Below, one piece after another: positions 52,672-63,934 of a DNA stretch of 64,000 bases. Below the pieces are notes generated by a model. That model was not told the DNA's origin, made no database searches, and saw nothing but the letters and a program-made list of their open reading frames with translations. The translations under genes were made by a program, and so were the position numbers. Source of the stretch: GCA-2720975 sp964467985 (GTDB lineage Bacteria > Planctomycetota > UBA1135 > GCA-002686595); NCBI GenBank assembly GCA_964467985.1, contig CAYXTP010000009.1, positions 1 through 64,000 of the forward strand, in the 5' to 3' direction. Each line of letters begins with the position of its first letter. Positions within the stretch are counted from its first letter, which is position 1.

Positions 52672-53831
52672 TGTGCTTCGATCGCTCCCAGGAATCCCGC
52701 CAACACCGAATCCAACTTGCGGCTGTCCACCCAGCGCAAGACGATGAGCAGGTCGTTTTCCCAATCCAGGTAGACGATGTTGGCACCCGCCCCGCGGAAG
52801 GTGACGGCCGACTCCGGACAGGAGGGCAGGGGTAAGCCGCGAGTTCCGCGCGTGTTCAGGAACCAATTCATGTAACCGTAGGTCGGCTGCACGTCGGTCG
52901 GCGTGCGCGCTTGAGCAATCCAGGACTCGCTGACGAGTTGACGGTCCTGCCAACGGCCGTGGCGCAGAAACAGGTACCCAAAACGGGCCTGGTCCCAGGC
53001 ACTGATGTGCATGCCGCCGCCCCAGTGCCCTCCGCCGGACACGGATTGGATGTGTTGCCCGTCGAGCTCCACCCATGAAGTCGTGTACCCGTGCCAGCGC
53101 CAGGTGGGCGAGGCGCCAATGGGATCCATCACCTCCCGGCGCAGCACAACAGGCAGCGGCTCGCGCCAGACTTGCAAGGCGGCGTAGGCCAAGAGGTTCA
53201 CGCGCACATCGTTGTACTTCCAGCTTTCACCGGGGGCGGGAACGGCGAGGTTTGGCAGGTCTTCGACCGGCACCCCGCGCGGGGGACGGTCGGCCCAGTC
53301 GTACTTGCCGAACTGCTCTCCGCGCCAGTTGCTCGTCTGGCGCAGCAAGTTGTCCCAGGTGATGGCGCCGTTGTGCGGGCCCTCGAAGTGATGCGTCTGG
53401 ACTAGGCCCGAGACCCTGTCCTGCACATCGGGGATCAGTTCACGGTCACTTGCTAGGCCGACGACCGTTGACAGGTAGGTCTTCGACACGCTGAACGTCA
53501 TGTCGACGCGCTCGGGCTCGCCCCAACTCGCAACGACGTAGCCACGGCGCACGGCGATGCCCGTCATCGGACCGCGATCACGAACGGGCCCGACGATTTC
53601 GCCGTGCGGCTCATTCGCCAGGGTGCTGGAGATGTAGGCGCACAAGTCGACGGGCGTGGCAGCCTCGGCGGCGACCGCGGCATCCACGGCCGCAGACAGG
53701 GCCTGCGCGTCCATCCCCACCGCCGCCGCTTCCCGACGTTCCCAATGCCCGCGGGCGGGGAAGTAAGTCGCGTCCTGCGCGACGGAGACCGGGAGCAAGA
53801 CCAGTGCTGTCAGGAATAGGCGTGACTTCAT
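52668..53831 (-). CDS. Secreted beta-lactamase-family serine hydrolase
   Basis: The 387-residue protein has a signal peptide (LFLTALVLLPVSVAQD). The class C/esterase EstB-like family motifs are present: SVSK (Ser-x-x-Lys nucleophile and base, in MTFSVSKTYLSTVV), YND in WKYNDVRVNLLAY (Tyr-x-Asn), and SGGGHWGGGMHIS (the KTG-equivalent region). These enzymes cleave esters, peptides or beta-lactams; the target is not clear. Start is at MKSRLFL; 86 upstream in-frame codons run into the divergent sulfatase promoter. It is the first gene of a two-gene unit with the large ASH protein. Confidence 0.85.
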   Translation of the reverse strand: MKSRLFLTALVLLPVSVAQDATYFPARGHWERREAAAVGMDAQALSAAVDAAVAAEAATPVDLCAYISSTLANEPHGEIVGPVRDRGPMTGIAVRRGYVVASWGEPERVDMTFSVSKTYLSTVVGLASDRELIPDVQDRVSGLVQTHHFEGPHNGAITWDNLLRQTSNWRGEQFGKYDWADRPPRGVPVEDLPNLAVPAPGESWKYNDVRVNLLAYAALQVWREPLPVVLRREVMDPIGASPTWRWHGYTTSWVELDGQHIQSVSGGGHWGGGMHISAWDQARFGYLFLRHGRWQDRQLVSESWIAQARTPTDVQPTYGYMNWFLNTRGTRGLPLPSCPESAVTFRGAGANIVYLDWENDLLIVLRWVDSRKLDSVLAGFLGAIEAQ

Positions 53832-54014
53832 GCGGCCAAGGTAGCGCAACCCCTGAATCACGTCGCCCAAGATGTGCCCGAGGGGCCATGGGGCAGCTGC
53901 TCTAGCCATGCAACCGACTCGCGCGCGACGCCGCACCCATGCCCGAGTCCCTGCGCGCTGACCAAGGCCCGCTCTCTTCACCGCGATGTGCGAGACTCCG
54001 GTAGGCTGAACCCA

Positions 54015-55364
54015 ATGGAATCCCCCCTGCGACCCGCTCGACCACGTCTCGTTCTGGCACTCACGGCACTGGCCGTGATGGCGGCGCACGTGGAGGCTCG
54101 CTCCTGGTCCCCGGCAGCGCGGGTCCCAGCGAGGGAGCAGCCTGCTGGGCAGTCATCGCCCAACGTTGTGGTGGTCCTCTTCGATGATCTCGGTCTTGAC
54201 CGTCTGGGTTTCTATGGGGAGAGTCAAACGCCTGCGGTGACGCCCGTGCTCGACAGTCTCGCCAGCAAGGGGCTGGTCTTCATGAACGCCTGGGCCAACC
54301 CGGTCTGCGGTCCAACTCGGGCCCTCATTCAATCCGGCCTGTACGGCATCCACACGGGCATTGGCGAGAACCCGGACGACAAGAACTACGGTTTGCCGGC
54401 CAACGGCGCGGTGCTGCCCAATCGGTTGCCCAGCCCCTACACGTCACTGATGGTCGGCAAGTGGCACCTTGGGGATGACCAGCAGGGCGACACGCATCCC
54501 AACGACGCGGGATACGGAATGTACTCGGGCTCCCTGCGCAATTTGGTGCTCGGCGGTGGAGACTACTTCCGCTGGCAGCACACGTTGAATGGCAGCACGG
54601 GCGGGAACACGACCTACGCCCCGTCGCTCAACGTGGATGACGCGCTGCGCGCCGTCGCCTCTCTGCCTGAGCCATTCATGCTGCACGTGAACTACAACAG
54701 CGTGCACACGCCACTGCATGCGCCACCCCCCGGCCTGCACACGCAGAACCTGCCACCCAACCCCAAGAAGAACCCGATCGCGTACGTGAACGCGATGACC
54801 GAAGCTGCGGACACGGAACTCGGTCGCCTGTTGGCGGCACTGCCCCCCAACACCTACATCATTGCGGTGAGTGACAACGGCCCGTTCAAGAAGGCGGTGG
54901 AACCGCCCGTCGACCCGAGCCGGGTCAAGGGCACGCTCTATCAAGGCGGGATCCGGGTTCCGATGCTGATCGTGGGCCCGGGGATCACACCTGGCCGGGT
55001 GAACGCACCCGTAGGAGTCGTGGACCTCTTCGCGACGGTGATTGAACTCGCTGGTGGCACACTTCCACCGGTCACGGACAGCGTCTCGTTGGTTCCGTAC
55101 TTCACCGATCCGGGGTTATCGTTGCGGACCTACGTCTATGCCGAGCGTTTCCGCCCCAATGGGATCAAGCTACCCAACTACCGCTTCCGTACCCGGGCGG
55201 TGCGCGATAGCCAGTTCAAACTCATCCGTAGGATGGATACGGACGACGAATTCTACGACCTGCTCGCGGATCCGCGTGAGCGCATCAACCTGCTGAATCA
55301 GGGTTTGAGCCCCAAACAACAGGCGGCTTTCACGCGGATTTCGAACTACATGGAAGGGCTGTAG
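54015..55364 (+). CDS. Secreted sulfatase (formylglycine type)
   Basis: The 449-residue protein has a signal or membrane leader (RLVLALTALAVMAAHVEAR). Sulfatase motifs: VVVLFDDLGLDRLGFYG (metal Asp-Asp), active-site Cys in WANPVCGPTRALIQSGL (CxPxR), VGKWHLGDD (Lys and His), NYNSVHTPLHAP and IAVSDNGPF (Asp-Asn). It cleaves sulfate esters from an unknown substrate after FGE converts the Cys. The start is the Met of MESPLRP; the 47 in-frame codons before it are not protein-like. It is divergent from the serine hydrolase. Activation would need a formylglycine-generating enzyme outside this window. Confidence 0.9.
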   Translation: MESPLRPARPRLVLALTALAVMAAHVEARSWSPAARVPAREQPAGQSSPNVVVVLFDDLGLDRLGFYGESQTPAVTPVLDSLASKGLVFMNAWANPVCGPTRALIQSGLYGIHTGIGENPDDKNYGLPANGAVLPNRLPSPYTSLMVGKWHLGDDQQGDTHPNDAGYGMYSGSLRNLVLGGGDYFRWQHTLNGSTGGNTTYAPSLNVDDALRAVASLPEPFMLHVNYNSVHTPLHAPPPGLHTQNLPPNPKKNPIAYVNAMTEAADTELGRLLAALPPNTYIIAVSDNGPFKKAVEPPVDPSRVKGTLYQGGIRVPMLIVGPGITPGRVNAPVGVVDLFATVIELAGGTLPPVTDSVSLVPYFTDPGLSLRTYVYAERFRPNGIKLPNYRFRTRAVRDSQFKLIRRMDTDDEFYDLLADPRERINLLNQGLSPKQQAAFTRISNYMEGL

Positions 55365-55404
55365 GGCACTGGATCGGTACCATCTCCGGCCGAGGACCCC
55401 CTCC

Positions 55405-56196
55405 TTGCGATCGGAGTTGATTCCCTTGCCCGACGACGAAACCACGACACCCGATCAGGCGAGGACTCGCTTGCTGCCCAAGGAAGACGCGCGTCACCTT
55501 CCGCCTGGCAGCCAACACTACACGGCCTACGTCGGCCCTCCCGGGGAATACGACTTCATGGGCGCGACGCAGTTTCGGCTGCTGTGTTCTCTGGGGTTGC
55601 GCGAGTCCCATCGGCTACTCGATCTGGGCTGCGGGTCCTTGCGAGCGGGGCGACTGTTCATTCCCTACCTCGCCCCAGGCCACTACTACGGGCTCGAGCC
55701 CAATCGGTGGCTCGTCGAAGACGCCCTGGAGAACGAAGTGGGCAGGGATGCGGTGCGTCTCAAGCAGCCGCAGTTTCTACACAGCGAGGACTTCAACTGT
55801 AGTGCGTTTGGTGTTCAATTTGACTTCATCCTGGTGCAGTCGATCTTGTCTCACACCGCTCCCGATCTGGCCCAGCACGCCCTGACCTCCATCGGCCAGG
55901 CGCTCGCTCCGCAAGGCGTCGCCGCAGTCACCTTCCAGATCGGTCCAGCAGATCAAGCCGACTGCACGAAGACTGGGTGGGTCTACCCCGATGTGGTCCC
56001 CTACACCCCGCAACTCGTTGCGGACTTGGTCGGCCGCGCAGGGCTAGTGGGCCGCTCCCTAGCCTGGTTCCACCCGCGACAGGTCTGGCACCTGCTGGCC
56101 CGTGATGCGGCCCTGTTGCCCTCCGATGAGCAGTGCGAACAGTTGACGGGCCAGACCCTGCGGAATGCGCCGCAGGATCGAAAGCCGCCGCTCTAG
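55405..56196 (+). CDS. Class I SAM-dependent methyltransferase
   Basis: The 263-residue protein has the Rossmann-fold methyltransferase pattern: motif I SHRLLDLGCGSLRAGRLF (about 68-85), post I YYGLEPNRWLVEDAL, motif II-like FDFILVQSILSHTAPDL, then AALAPQGVAAVTFQIG. The methyl acceptor is unknown. The frame-opening codon is TTG 55405; no ATG is close before motif I, so the exact start is uncertain (TTG 55426 is another choice). It follows the sulfatase by 40 bp on the same strand. Confidence 0.75.
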   Translation: MRSELIPLPDDETTTPDQARTRLLPKEDARHLPPGSQHYTAYVGPPGEYDFMGATQFRLLCSLGLRESHRLLDLGCGSLRAGRLFIPYLAPGHYYGLEPNRWLVEDALENEVGRDAVRLKQPQFLHSEDFNCSAFGVQFDFILVQSILSHTAPDLAQHALTSIGQALAPQGVAAVTFQIGPADQADCTKTGWVYPDVVPYTPQLVADLVGRAGLVGRSLAWFHPRQVWHLLARDAALLPSDEQCEQLTGQTLRNAPQDRKPPL

Positions 56197-56203
56197 ACTG
56201 GAT

Positions 56204-56219
56204 ACGGTTTCGAAGCCGT
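56204..56219. terminator. Short inverted repeat between convergent genes
   Basis: ACGGTT-TCGA-AGCCGT forms a 6-bp stem with one G-U pair and a 4-nt loop, in the 37-bp space between the converging stops at 56196 and 56234. No T run follows. Confidence 0.35.
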
Positions 56220-56233
56220 GCGTGAAGGCTAGT

Positions 56234-57352
56234 TCAACGACCGGCTTCCCAGCGGGTGCGCATGGCCCTGTGGATCTGCGCCAGCATGCCGTCGGGCCAG
56301 TACTGCGGGTGAGGCGCAAACAGGGAACCGTGATCGCGGCCCTCAACGAGCAGAATGTCTACGTCGGCACCTATCTCCTCCAACTCGCGTTTCATCAGCA
56401 TGGTGGCCCCTTCCAAGCGGAAGGTGTCCAGGGTTCCCATGTAGAGGTGAATCTTGCCAGCCAGACTCTTCTCCAACTCCTGCCAGCGCGTGCGCAGGGT
56501 CAGAGAGATGTCGTAGGTTCGCCAACGCTCGCGCACTTCGGGGTTGATCGCACCCGTCTCCCAATCGAAGAGATCCACCGGGGTCCCGTCCTCCCCACGC
56601 GGACTGAAGACCGCATTGAAACTGTAGAACTGCCCACCCAGCGGGTTGCGCTCACGCTCGCCCTGGGCGAACTCGCGAATGGACCGAACCCATTGGTCCC
56701 CGCGCCGCATGAGCTGAATGACCTCGCCCTCGGGGTCCACATACGCGTTGTCCCAGCTGTACACGTCGATGCCGGTGAAATCGCGGAAGTCCACGGAATC
56801 GGGAGCCGTCGACCAAGTGCCGTTGAAGAAGGTGGGGTAGGTCACCTGCAACCAGAGGCTGCTCCAGCCGCCGCTGGAATGCCCCGTCAGGAAACGGTCA
56901 GAAGAGGTGGCCTTGGGTGCGTATTTGGCTTCAAGTGCAGGGATGAACTCCGTAATCAACGCTTTTCCCCACGGCCCGTTATTCACCGAGTCCGCGAACT
57001 CGTGATGTCCCATGGGGAACTGCGCGTTGAGAAACACGTACAGCATCCTCGGCGAAGTGCCATCTCGCATGCCCTGAACCAGGCCAGGTCCCGAGCGCCA
57101 AGCGCTCCGATGGCTGCCTCCAAAACCGTGGATGCTGTAGCAAATCGGCAGTTCCTCCCCGCGCTCGAAGTCGGGCGGCAAGACAACGCCTGCCTCAACG
57201 GTCATCTCTCGACCCCAAAATGCCCCCAGGCATGTGGACTGAATCTGGAACTCCTCAGCGGCTTGATCCTGACTCGTCGAGCTGGGGTCTTGGGCAAACC
57301 CGGTGGCAGCGAGGATGCAAGAGAAAGTGAGAGCAGCTGTACGTGAATTCAT
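56234..57352 (-). CDS. Secreted esterase (alpha/beta-hydrolase, Fes/EstA-like)
   Basis: The 372-residue protein has a signal peptide (TAALTFSCILAATGFAQ). Alpha/beta-hydrolase features: CYSIHGFGGSHRSAW (oxyanion turn), nucleophile elbow FLTGHSSGGWSSLWL (Gly-His-Ser-Ser-Gly), acid in MGTLDTFRLEG and catalytic His in VEGRDHGSLF. The D-like esterase family (enterochelin esterase, feruloyl esterase) has this layout. The substrate is an ester of unknown origin. The start is the first Met. It is convergent with the methyltransferase gene. Confidence 0.85.
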   Translation of the reverse strand: MNSRTAALTFSCILAATGFAQDPSSTSQDQAAEEFQIQSTCLGAFWGREMTVEAGVVLPPDFERGEELPICYSIHGFGGSHRSAWRSGPGLVQGMRDGTSPRMLYVFLNAQFPMGHHEFADSVNNGPWGKALITEFIPALEAKYAPKATSSDRFLTGHSSGGWSSLWLQVTYPTFFNGTWSTAPDSVDFRDFTGIDVYSWDNAYVDPEGEVIQLMRRGDQWVRSIREFAQGERERNPLGGQFYSFNAVFSPRGEDGTPVDLFDWETGAINPEVRERWRTYDISLTLRTRWQELEKSLAGKIHLYMGTLDTFRLEGATMLMKRELEEIGADVDILLVEGRDHGSLFAPHPQYWPDGMLAQIHRAMRTRWEAGR

Positions 57353-57503
57353 GGGATTCCGGTGAGGGGGCGGCGGGTCAGGGGAGTCCCGGATATCCTA
57401 CAGACGCCCCGCTGCACTTGTTCCTGCTACTGATCGGCGGGGCGAGGAACCGGCTGACTTGCAGGGAGTGATCTTCACCTCACCCCCCAGTATTGTGTAC
57501 CGC

Positions 57504-57977
57504 ATGCCGTCCACTGCACTCCTGCTGCGAACTGTGCTGGCCTGCGGGATTCTGGTCCTGCCGGCCTGCCGCACACGTCGCATTCTGGCCGTGGAATCGG
57601 TTCCACCCGGGGCGCTCGTGCGCTTTGACGAAGACGTGATTGGACGCACGCCCTTGGAACACGAGTTCGTGCACTACGGGAAGCGGCGCCTGACCCTGTA
57701 CCTGCCGGGCTACCACACGTGGTCGCAACGCATCGATCTGGATGCTCCCCTGCGAGCACGCTTTCCCTTCGACATTATTTGGGAGCTGATCCTGCCCCTG
57801 GGGCGCACAGACCGCCGCTCCTATCACGTGGAGTTGCAGGCCGATCGGGGAGAGGAAGAAGGGGGTGACGTGGACGTCGACAGTTTCCTGGAGCGAGCCT
57901 GGGCGCGGCGCATGAAGGAAGAGCAGGCGGCGGACGAGGAGGACTCCCAGAGCGGATCGTCCGACGCAGGGTCATGA
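57504..57977 (+). CDS. PEGA-domain lipoprotein
   Basis: The 157-residue protein has a lipoprotein signal (LLRTVLACGILVLPAC, lipobox LPAC). A PEGA-like beta domain follows: VESVPPGALVRFDEDVIGRT, PLEHEFVHYGKRRLTLYLPG. The C-terminus is acidic and charged. PEGA domains are structural, found in surface and spore proteins. Its stop overlaps murD by 4 nt (ATGA 57974-57977), a curious coupling of a lipoprotein with a peptidoglycan gene. Started at the Met of MPSTALLL; an earlier Met (57459) is not preferred. Confidence 0.78.
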   Translation: MPSTALLLRTVLACGILVLPACRTRRILAVESVPPGALVRFDEDVIGRTPLEHEFVHYGKRRLTLYLPGYHTWSQRIDLDAPLRARFPFDIIWELILPLGRTDRRSYHVELQADRGEEEGGDVDVDSFLERAWARRMKEEQAADEEDSQSGSSDAGS

Positions 57978-59392
57978 GCAAAGCAGTTGAGGTTCGGGGG
58001 GCGGCCCGCTTCCAAGGGGCGCAGGTCACAGTCATGGGCTTCGGGCTCTTCGGCGGAGGCGCAGCCACGGCCCATTGGCTGCTCGAAGCTGGCGCGCGGG
58101 TGACCGTGACAGATTTGCGCACGGCGGAGGAATTGGCACCCGCACTCGAAACGTGGTCACGGGATCGGCCCGCGGGCCCGCAACCCAACTGGATTCTGGG
58201 TCAACACAGAGGCGAAGACTTCACAGAGGCAGACTGGGTCGTCGCCAACCCGGCCGTGGCCCCTGATCACGAGCTGCTCGTAGCGGCCCGAAGCGCGGGG
58301 ACTCGAGTGACTTCTGAAATGGAGTTGTTTCTCGAGTGCTGCTGCGCCCAGGTGGTGCTCGTCACTGGAACTCAGGGCAAGAGTTCGACGGCGCACATCC
58401 TGGCTCAGATGCTCGAACACGCGGGGAAGCCGGTGGTCTTGGGAGGCAACATCGGCCGCTCCCTACTGAGACAGGCGGCGGAGATGGACGAGGACACGAT
58501 CGCGGTGGTCGAAATCTCGTCCTACCAGCTGGAAGCCCTGTCCGCGGATGCGGGTGCGCGCTGCAACGTGCGGGCGGTGGCGATCACCAACATTCTTGCA
58601 GACCACTTGGAGCGACACGGAACCGTTGAGGCCTACGGGCAAGCCAAGGCGCGCGTGCTTGAATTGCTGGACTCGAATGGTGTGGCCGTGGTACCCACGT
58701 CCCTGGCCGGACGCGCCGAGTCCATCGTCATGAGCGCTGCGAGAATTATCACCCACGGCCGTGACGCGGCCGACCTGCATGTGGCCGCGGGCTGTTTCTG
58801 GGCGGGCGACTCGAAGCTTGGCGCTGTTCAAGACCTGGCCCTGCCCGGTACGTTCCAGGTGGACAACACCCTGGTCGCACTGGGGCTCGCCCAAGAGCTC
58901 GGCTGCTTGCCCGAAACCCTCGCCGCCAGTCTCTGCGAGCTGCTCTGTCTCGAGTTTCGCATGCAGCCCCTCGGCCAAATCAATGGGGTGCAGGTCGTCG
59001 ACAATGGTGTCTCGACGACACCGGACTCGACGTTGGCCGCGCTGCAGGGAATGGTCGGGCCCTGCACGCTCTTGCTGGGAGGCCAGGCCAAGCGGGGGTT
59101 GGGCTGGGAGAAGTTGGCCAACCGGGTCACTCGGGCCGGGGTGCACGTGGTGGCCTTCGGGGCCTCCCGCGATGAGATCCAAGGCGCAATGACTCGCGCG
59201 GGCGCCGAATGCGAGACGGCCTCCGATCTGAGCGCAGCCACGCGCCGCGGGCTGGAAGCCACGCCGCGCCCCGGCACACTCCTGTTCTCACCCGCCTGCG
59301 CGTCATTCGATGCATATTTGAATTTCCGTCAGCGGGCCCTGTGTTTCCGCGAACTGCTGGCTGAACTAGAAACCCAGGGAGTCGGCGGATGA
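57974..59392 (+). CDS. murD: UDP-N-acetylmuramoyl-L-alanine-glutamate ligase
   Basis: The 472-residue protein is a Mur ligase: an N-terminal Rossmann-like UDP domain (VTVMGFGLFGGGAATAHWL), an ATP-binding central domain with VTGTQGKSSTAHILAQML (Walker-type loop; usual GTNGKST), EISSYQLEAL (Glu for Mg), TNILADHLERHG (His), and a C-terminal domain with VDNGVSTTPDSTLAAL. It adds glutamate to UDP-MurNAc-L-Ala in the cytoplasm. Two changes from the textbook enzyme are Asn to Gln in the ATP loop and the STTP replacement of the usual SKATN motif; MurD2, which uses L-Glu, has related variants, so stereospecificity is open. Both ends overlap neighbours by 4 nt (ATGA). Confidence 0.9.
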   Translation: MSKAVEVRGAARFQGAQVTVMGFGLFGGGAATAHWLLEAGARVTVTDLRTAEELAPALETWSRDRPAGPQPNWILGQHRGEDFTEADWVVANPAVAPDHELLVAARSAGTRVTSEMELFLECCCAQVVLVTGTQGKSSTAHILAQMLEHAGKPVVLGGNIGRSLLRQAAEMDEDTIAVVEISSYQLEALSADAGARCNVRAVAITNILADHLERHGTVEAYGQAKARVLELLDSNGVAVVPTSLAGRAESIVMSAARIITHGRDAADLHVAAGCFWAGDSKLGAVQDLALPGTFQVDNTLVALGLAQELGCLPETLAASLCELLCLEFRMQPLGQINGVQVVDNGVSTTPDSTLAALQGMVGPCTLLLGGQAKRGLGWEKLANRVTRAGVHVVAFGASRDEIQGAMTRAGAECETASDLSAATRRGLEATPRPGTLLFSPACASFDAYLNFRQRALCFRELLAELETQGVGG

Positions 59393-60300
59393 CCTCTCTC
59401 TTTGAACCGCGGGGACACAACTTCACCGAGACCCTGGCGCGCCTCGGACCCTACCTGCGCGGGTTGCTGGAGCGAGGCGCAGAGCGTGCTCTTTGGTTGC
59501 ACGCCGAACAGGTCCATGTGGAACACGTCCTCGGAGCAGCCATCGGAGATGAGAACAGTGCCGCGGGCCAGGTGGTTGAGCACGCATTCGCCGATCCGGA
59601 AACTCTGGACACCGAACTTCTAGCCCTGTCGCCAGGATTGATGGTGGTCGGCGCCAAGGCCGTCTTGCCCTTCTCGTGGGACGCCTTGACAGCACTGAGG
59701 AGCGCGCGGGCTCGAGCCCTCGAGGAAGGATGCAGCCCACTCTCTACGACCCACATTGCAGAGGCCTGCGCAGCCGCCCTACCGCAGCAGGCACGGGAGC
59801 TGCTCGCCGAACCGACCTGGAGACCCGGCCCCGGGGACGCCGACGACGCCGTGCAATTGGACCCCGAGGGACACCTCTTTCAGGGCTTCACCACCCAAGC
59901 GAAACGCTGCCTGGTGCGCGCCTGCCGCAGCGCCAGCGGGGCCGGCGAACGAGGGATCACACCCCATCGGTTGTTGCTGGCCGCGCTAGAAGAGGACGGG
60001 GATCTGCGGGCCAGCTGCGGTTGGAGCCCAACCCAGGTGCGCTCAGCGATTCGCCAGAATTCGCCGCAGGAGAGCAGCCCCCCTAGGCGCTTGATCCCAC
60101 CCTCGACGCCCCTGGCCCTACTGCTCGGTAGGCTGCCCAAAAACGCCGACAGCCTGGACTTGCTGGGGGCCTCACTGAGTGGCGTGGGCGAAGAGTTGGC
60201 CGCCTGTTTTGGCCGACATCGCATCACCCTCGAGTTGATCGAGCGGGCGCGCAGTGCCTTCCGGGACCCCCCAGGACCGGCGCCCGAGTCTGTCTGTTGA
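59389..60300 (+). CDS. ClpN/Clp-R-domain-like protein without ATPase
   Basis: The 303-residue protein overlaps murD by 4 nt. Two segments look like degenerate Clp N-terminal repeats: HNFTETLARLGPYL with LHAEQVHVEHVLGAAIGD, and FTTQAKRCLVRACR with GERGITPHRLLLAALEEDGD (compare ClpC, EHLLLGL). No AAA module is present. It may be a stand-alone adaptor or substrate-binding unit that competes with or feeds ClpC, which lies two genes downstream. This role is inference from position. Very rich in Ala, Arg and Pro in the C-terminal third. Confidence 0.6.
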   Translation: MTSLFEPRGHNFTETLARLGPYLRGLLERGAERALWLHAEQVHVEHVLGAAIGDENSAAGQVVEHAFADPETLDTELLALSPGLMVVGAKAVLPFSWDALTALRSARARALEEGCSPLSTTHIAEACAAALPQQARELLAEPTWRPGPGDADDAVQLDPEGHLFQGFTTQAKRCLVRACRSASGAGERGITPHRLLLAALEEDGDLRASCGWSPTQVRSAIRQNSPQESSPPRRLIPPSTPLALLLGRLPKNADSLDLLGASLSGVGEELAACFGRHRITLELIERARSAFRDPPGPAPESVC

Positions 60301-60360
60301 CGAGCCCCGATTGGGGTTCTATAGAAGACCTCGGTCCACTGCCCACTGGGCCCCACTCCC

Positions 60361-60969
60361 ATGCTCTGCCCCCGCTGTAACAAGAACGCCGCCACGGTCC
60401 ACGTCTTCGAAATCGAGGACTTCGTTGGCCCCGGCGACAGTCGCAATCAAATCCAAAAGCACGACCTCTGTGAGGTCTGCGCCCAGGGTTCAAACCTTGC
60501 CACGGGTATGCCTGGCAGCTTGATGCAGGCCATGGCTGGAACCGGCCTGTGGAACCTCTTGAAGGGCGGGCCCATCAAGGTCCAGGTAACCAAGAAGTCC
60601 GGCGCCCCAGGACTGACTTGCCCGCAGTGCGGAATGACAGCGATGGAGCTGCAGCGCAAGGGGCGCGTGGGTTGCGAGCACGATTACGAACTCTTCGCGG
60701 ACTACCTCGAAGAATTGCTGACCCGCATGCACGGGGCCAACAAACACGTGGGGCGCCTACCCGGCGTCAACGAGGTCCAAGCATCGAACCAGGAACAGCT
60801 GAGCGATCTGCGGCGAGCCCTGGAGCTCGCCATACGCAAAGAGGACTACGAGCGCGCCGCCGACCTGCGCGACGAGCTGGCTGGGATACAACTGGACCAG
60901 GCCGCTAACCCCGCAGGCAACCCCGAAGGAGAACTCGAGCCCTCGGAGGGCTCCGACGATCCAGCTTGA
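60361..60969 (+). CDS. mcsA: McsA-like zinc-finger/UVR-domain protein
   Basis: The 202-residue protein has four Cys pairs or half-pairs: MLCPRCNKNAATV, HDLCEVCAQG, LTCPQCGMTAMEL and GRVGCEHDYELF. The C-terminal UVR motif is LRRALELAIRKEDYERAADLRDELAG. In Firmicutes McsA activates the arginine kinase McsB and controls CtsR and ClpC. Here mcsA lies just before clpC, but no mcsB or ctsR is in the window. It may link heat or metal stress to ClpC; I infer this from the arrangement. Confidence 0.85.
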   Translation: MLCPRCNKNAATVHVFEIEDFVGPGDSRNQIQKHDLCEVCAQGSNLATGMPGSLMQAMAGTGLWNLLKGGPIKVQVTKKSGAPGLTCPQCGMTAMELQRKGRVGCEHDYELFADYLEELLTRMHGANKHVGRLPGVNEVQASNQEQLSDLRRALELAIRKEDYERAADLRDELAGIQLDQAANPAGNPEGELEPSEGSDDPA

Positions 60970-61243
60970 ACTCAGCGGGAAATGGGCCAGAGGCCCCGGC
61001 GGAGCGCTATGCAGGCGGTCCAGCGCGGGATTGCCACTGGTCACGGCCCACTGGAAAAGGCACTCTCAGACCCCGTCGGGCTCCAAGAGCGGGCCCACTG
61101 GACCACCCTCGTGGGGGGGGAGGCCCGGAAAGCCGGAAGGGGGATCAATCTTCCGCCCCACAAGTCCGAAAGATAGCTATCCAGACTGCCTGTCCCGTCA
61201 TTGGCCTTCGTAGCCCCAATCGACCCCACTTCGAAATCCAACC
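60970..61243. other. Intergenic region between mcsA and clpC, no clear gene
   Basis: No convincing coding frame is seen, only a short Arg/Gly-rich frame (60982-61176). A run of eight or nine G is near 61110-61120. The region could carry a clpC promoter, but I cannot place -35/-10 boxes with confidence. Confidence 0.4.
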
Positions 61244-63775
<2,532 letters not shown>

Positions 63776-63786
63776 GATCCCGCATC

Positions 63787-63819
63787 TTTGCCCCGAATTT
63801 GCCCCGAATTTGCCCCGAA
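63787..63819. repeat. Three perfect tandem copies of TTTGCCCCGAA
   Basis: The 11-bp unit is repeated exactly at 63787-63797, 63798-63808 and 63809-63819, 11 nt after the clpC stop. It is close to one helical turn in period. It may be a simple repeat or a protein-binding array; no terminator hairpin is formed by it. Confidence 0.8.
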
Positions 63820-63934
63820 CTGGGCCCCATTCCAGCTCTGACTGGGGTGGGGCCTTCATTCTTGGGTACAGGTGGCAAGGCGCGAGCTAGGCTGGTCCCG
63901 CTCCCCGGACACCGAGCCCTGTCCCCCATCCGCC

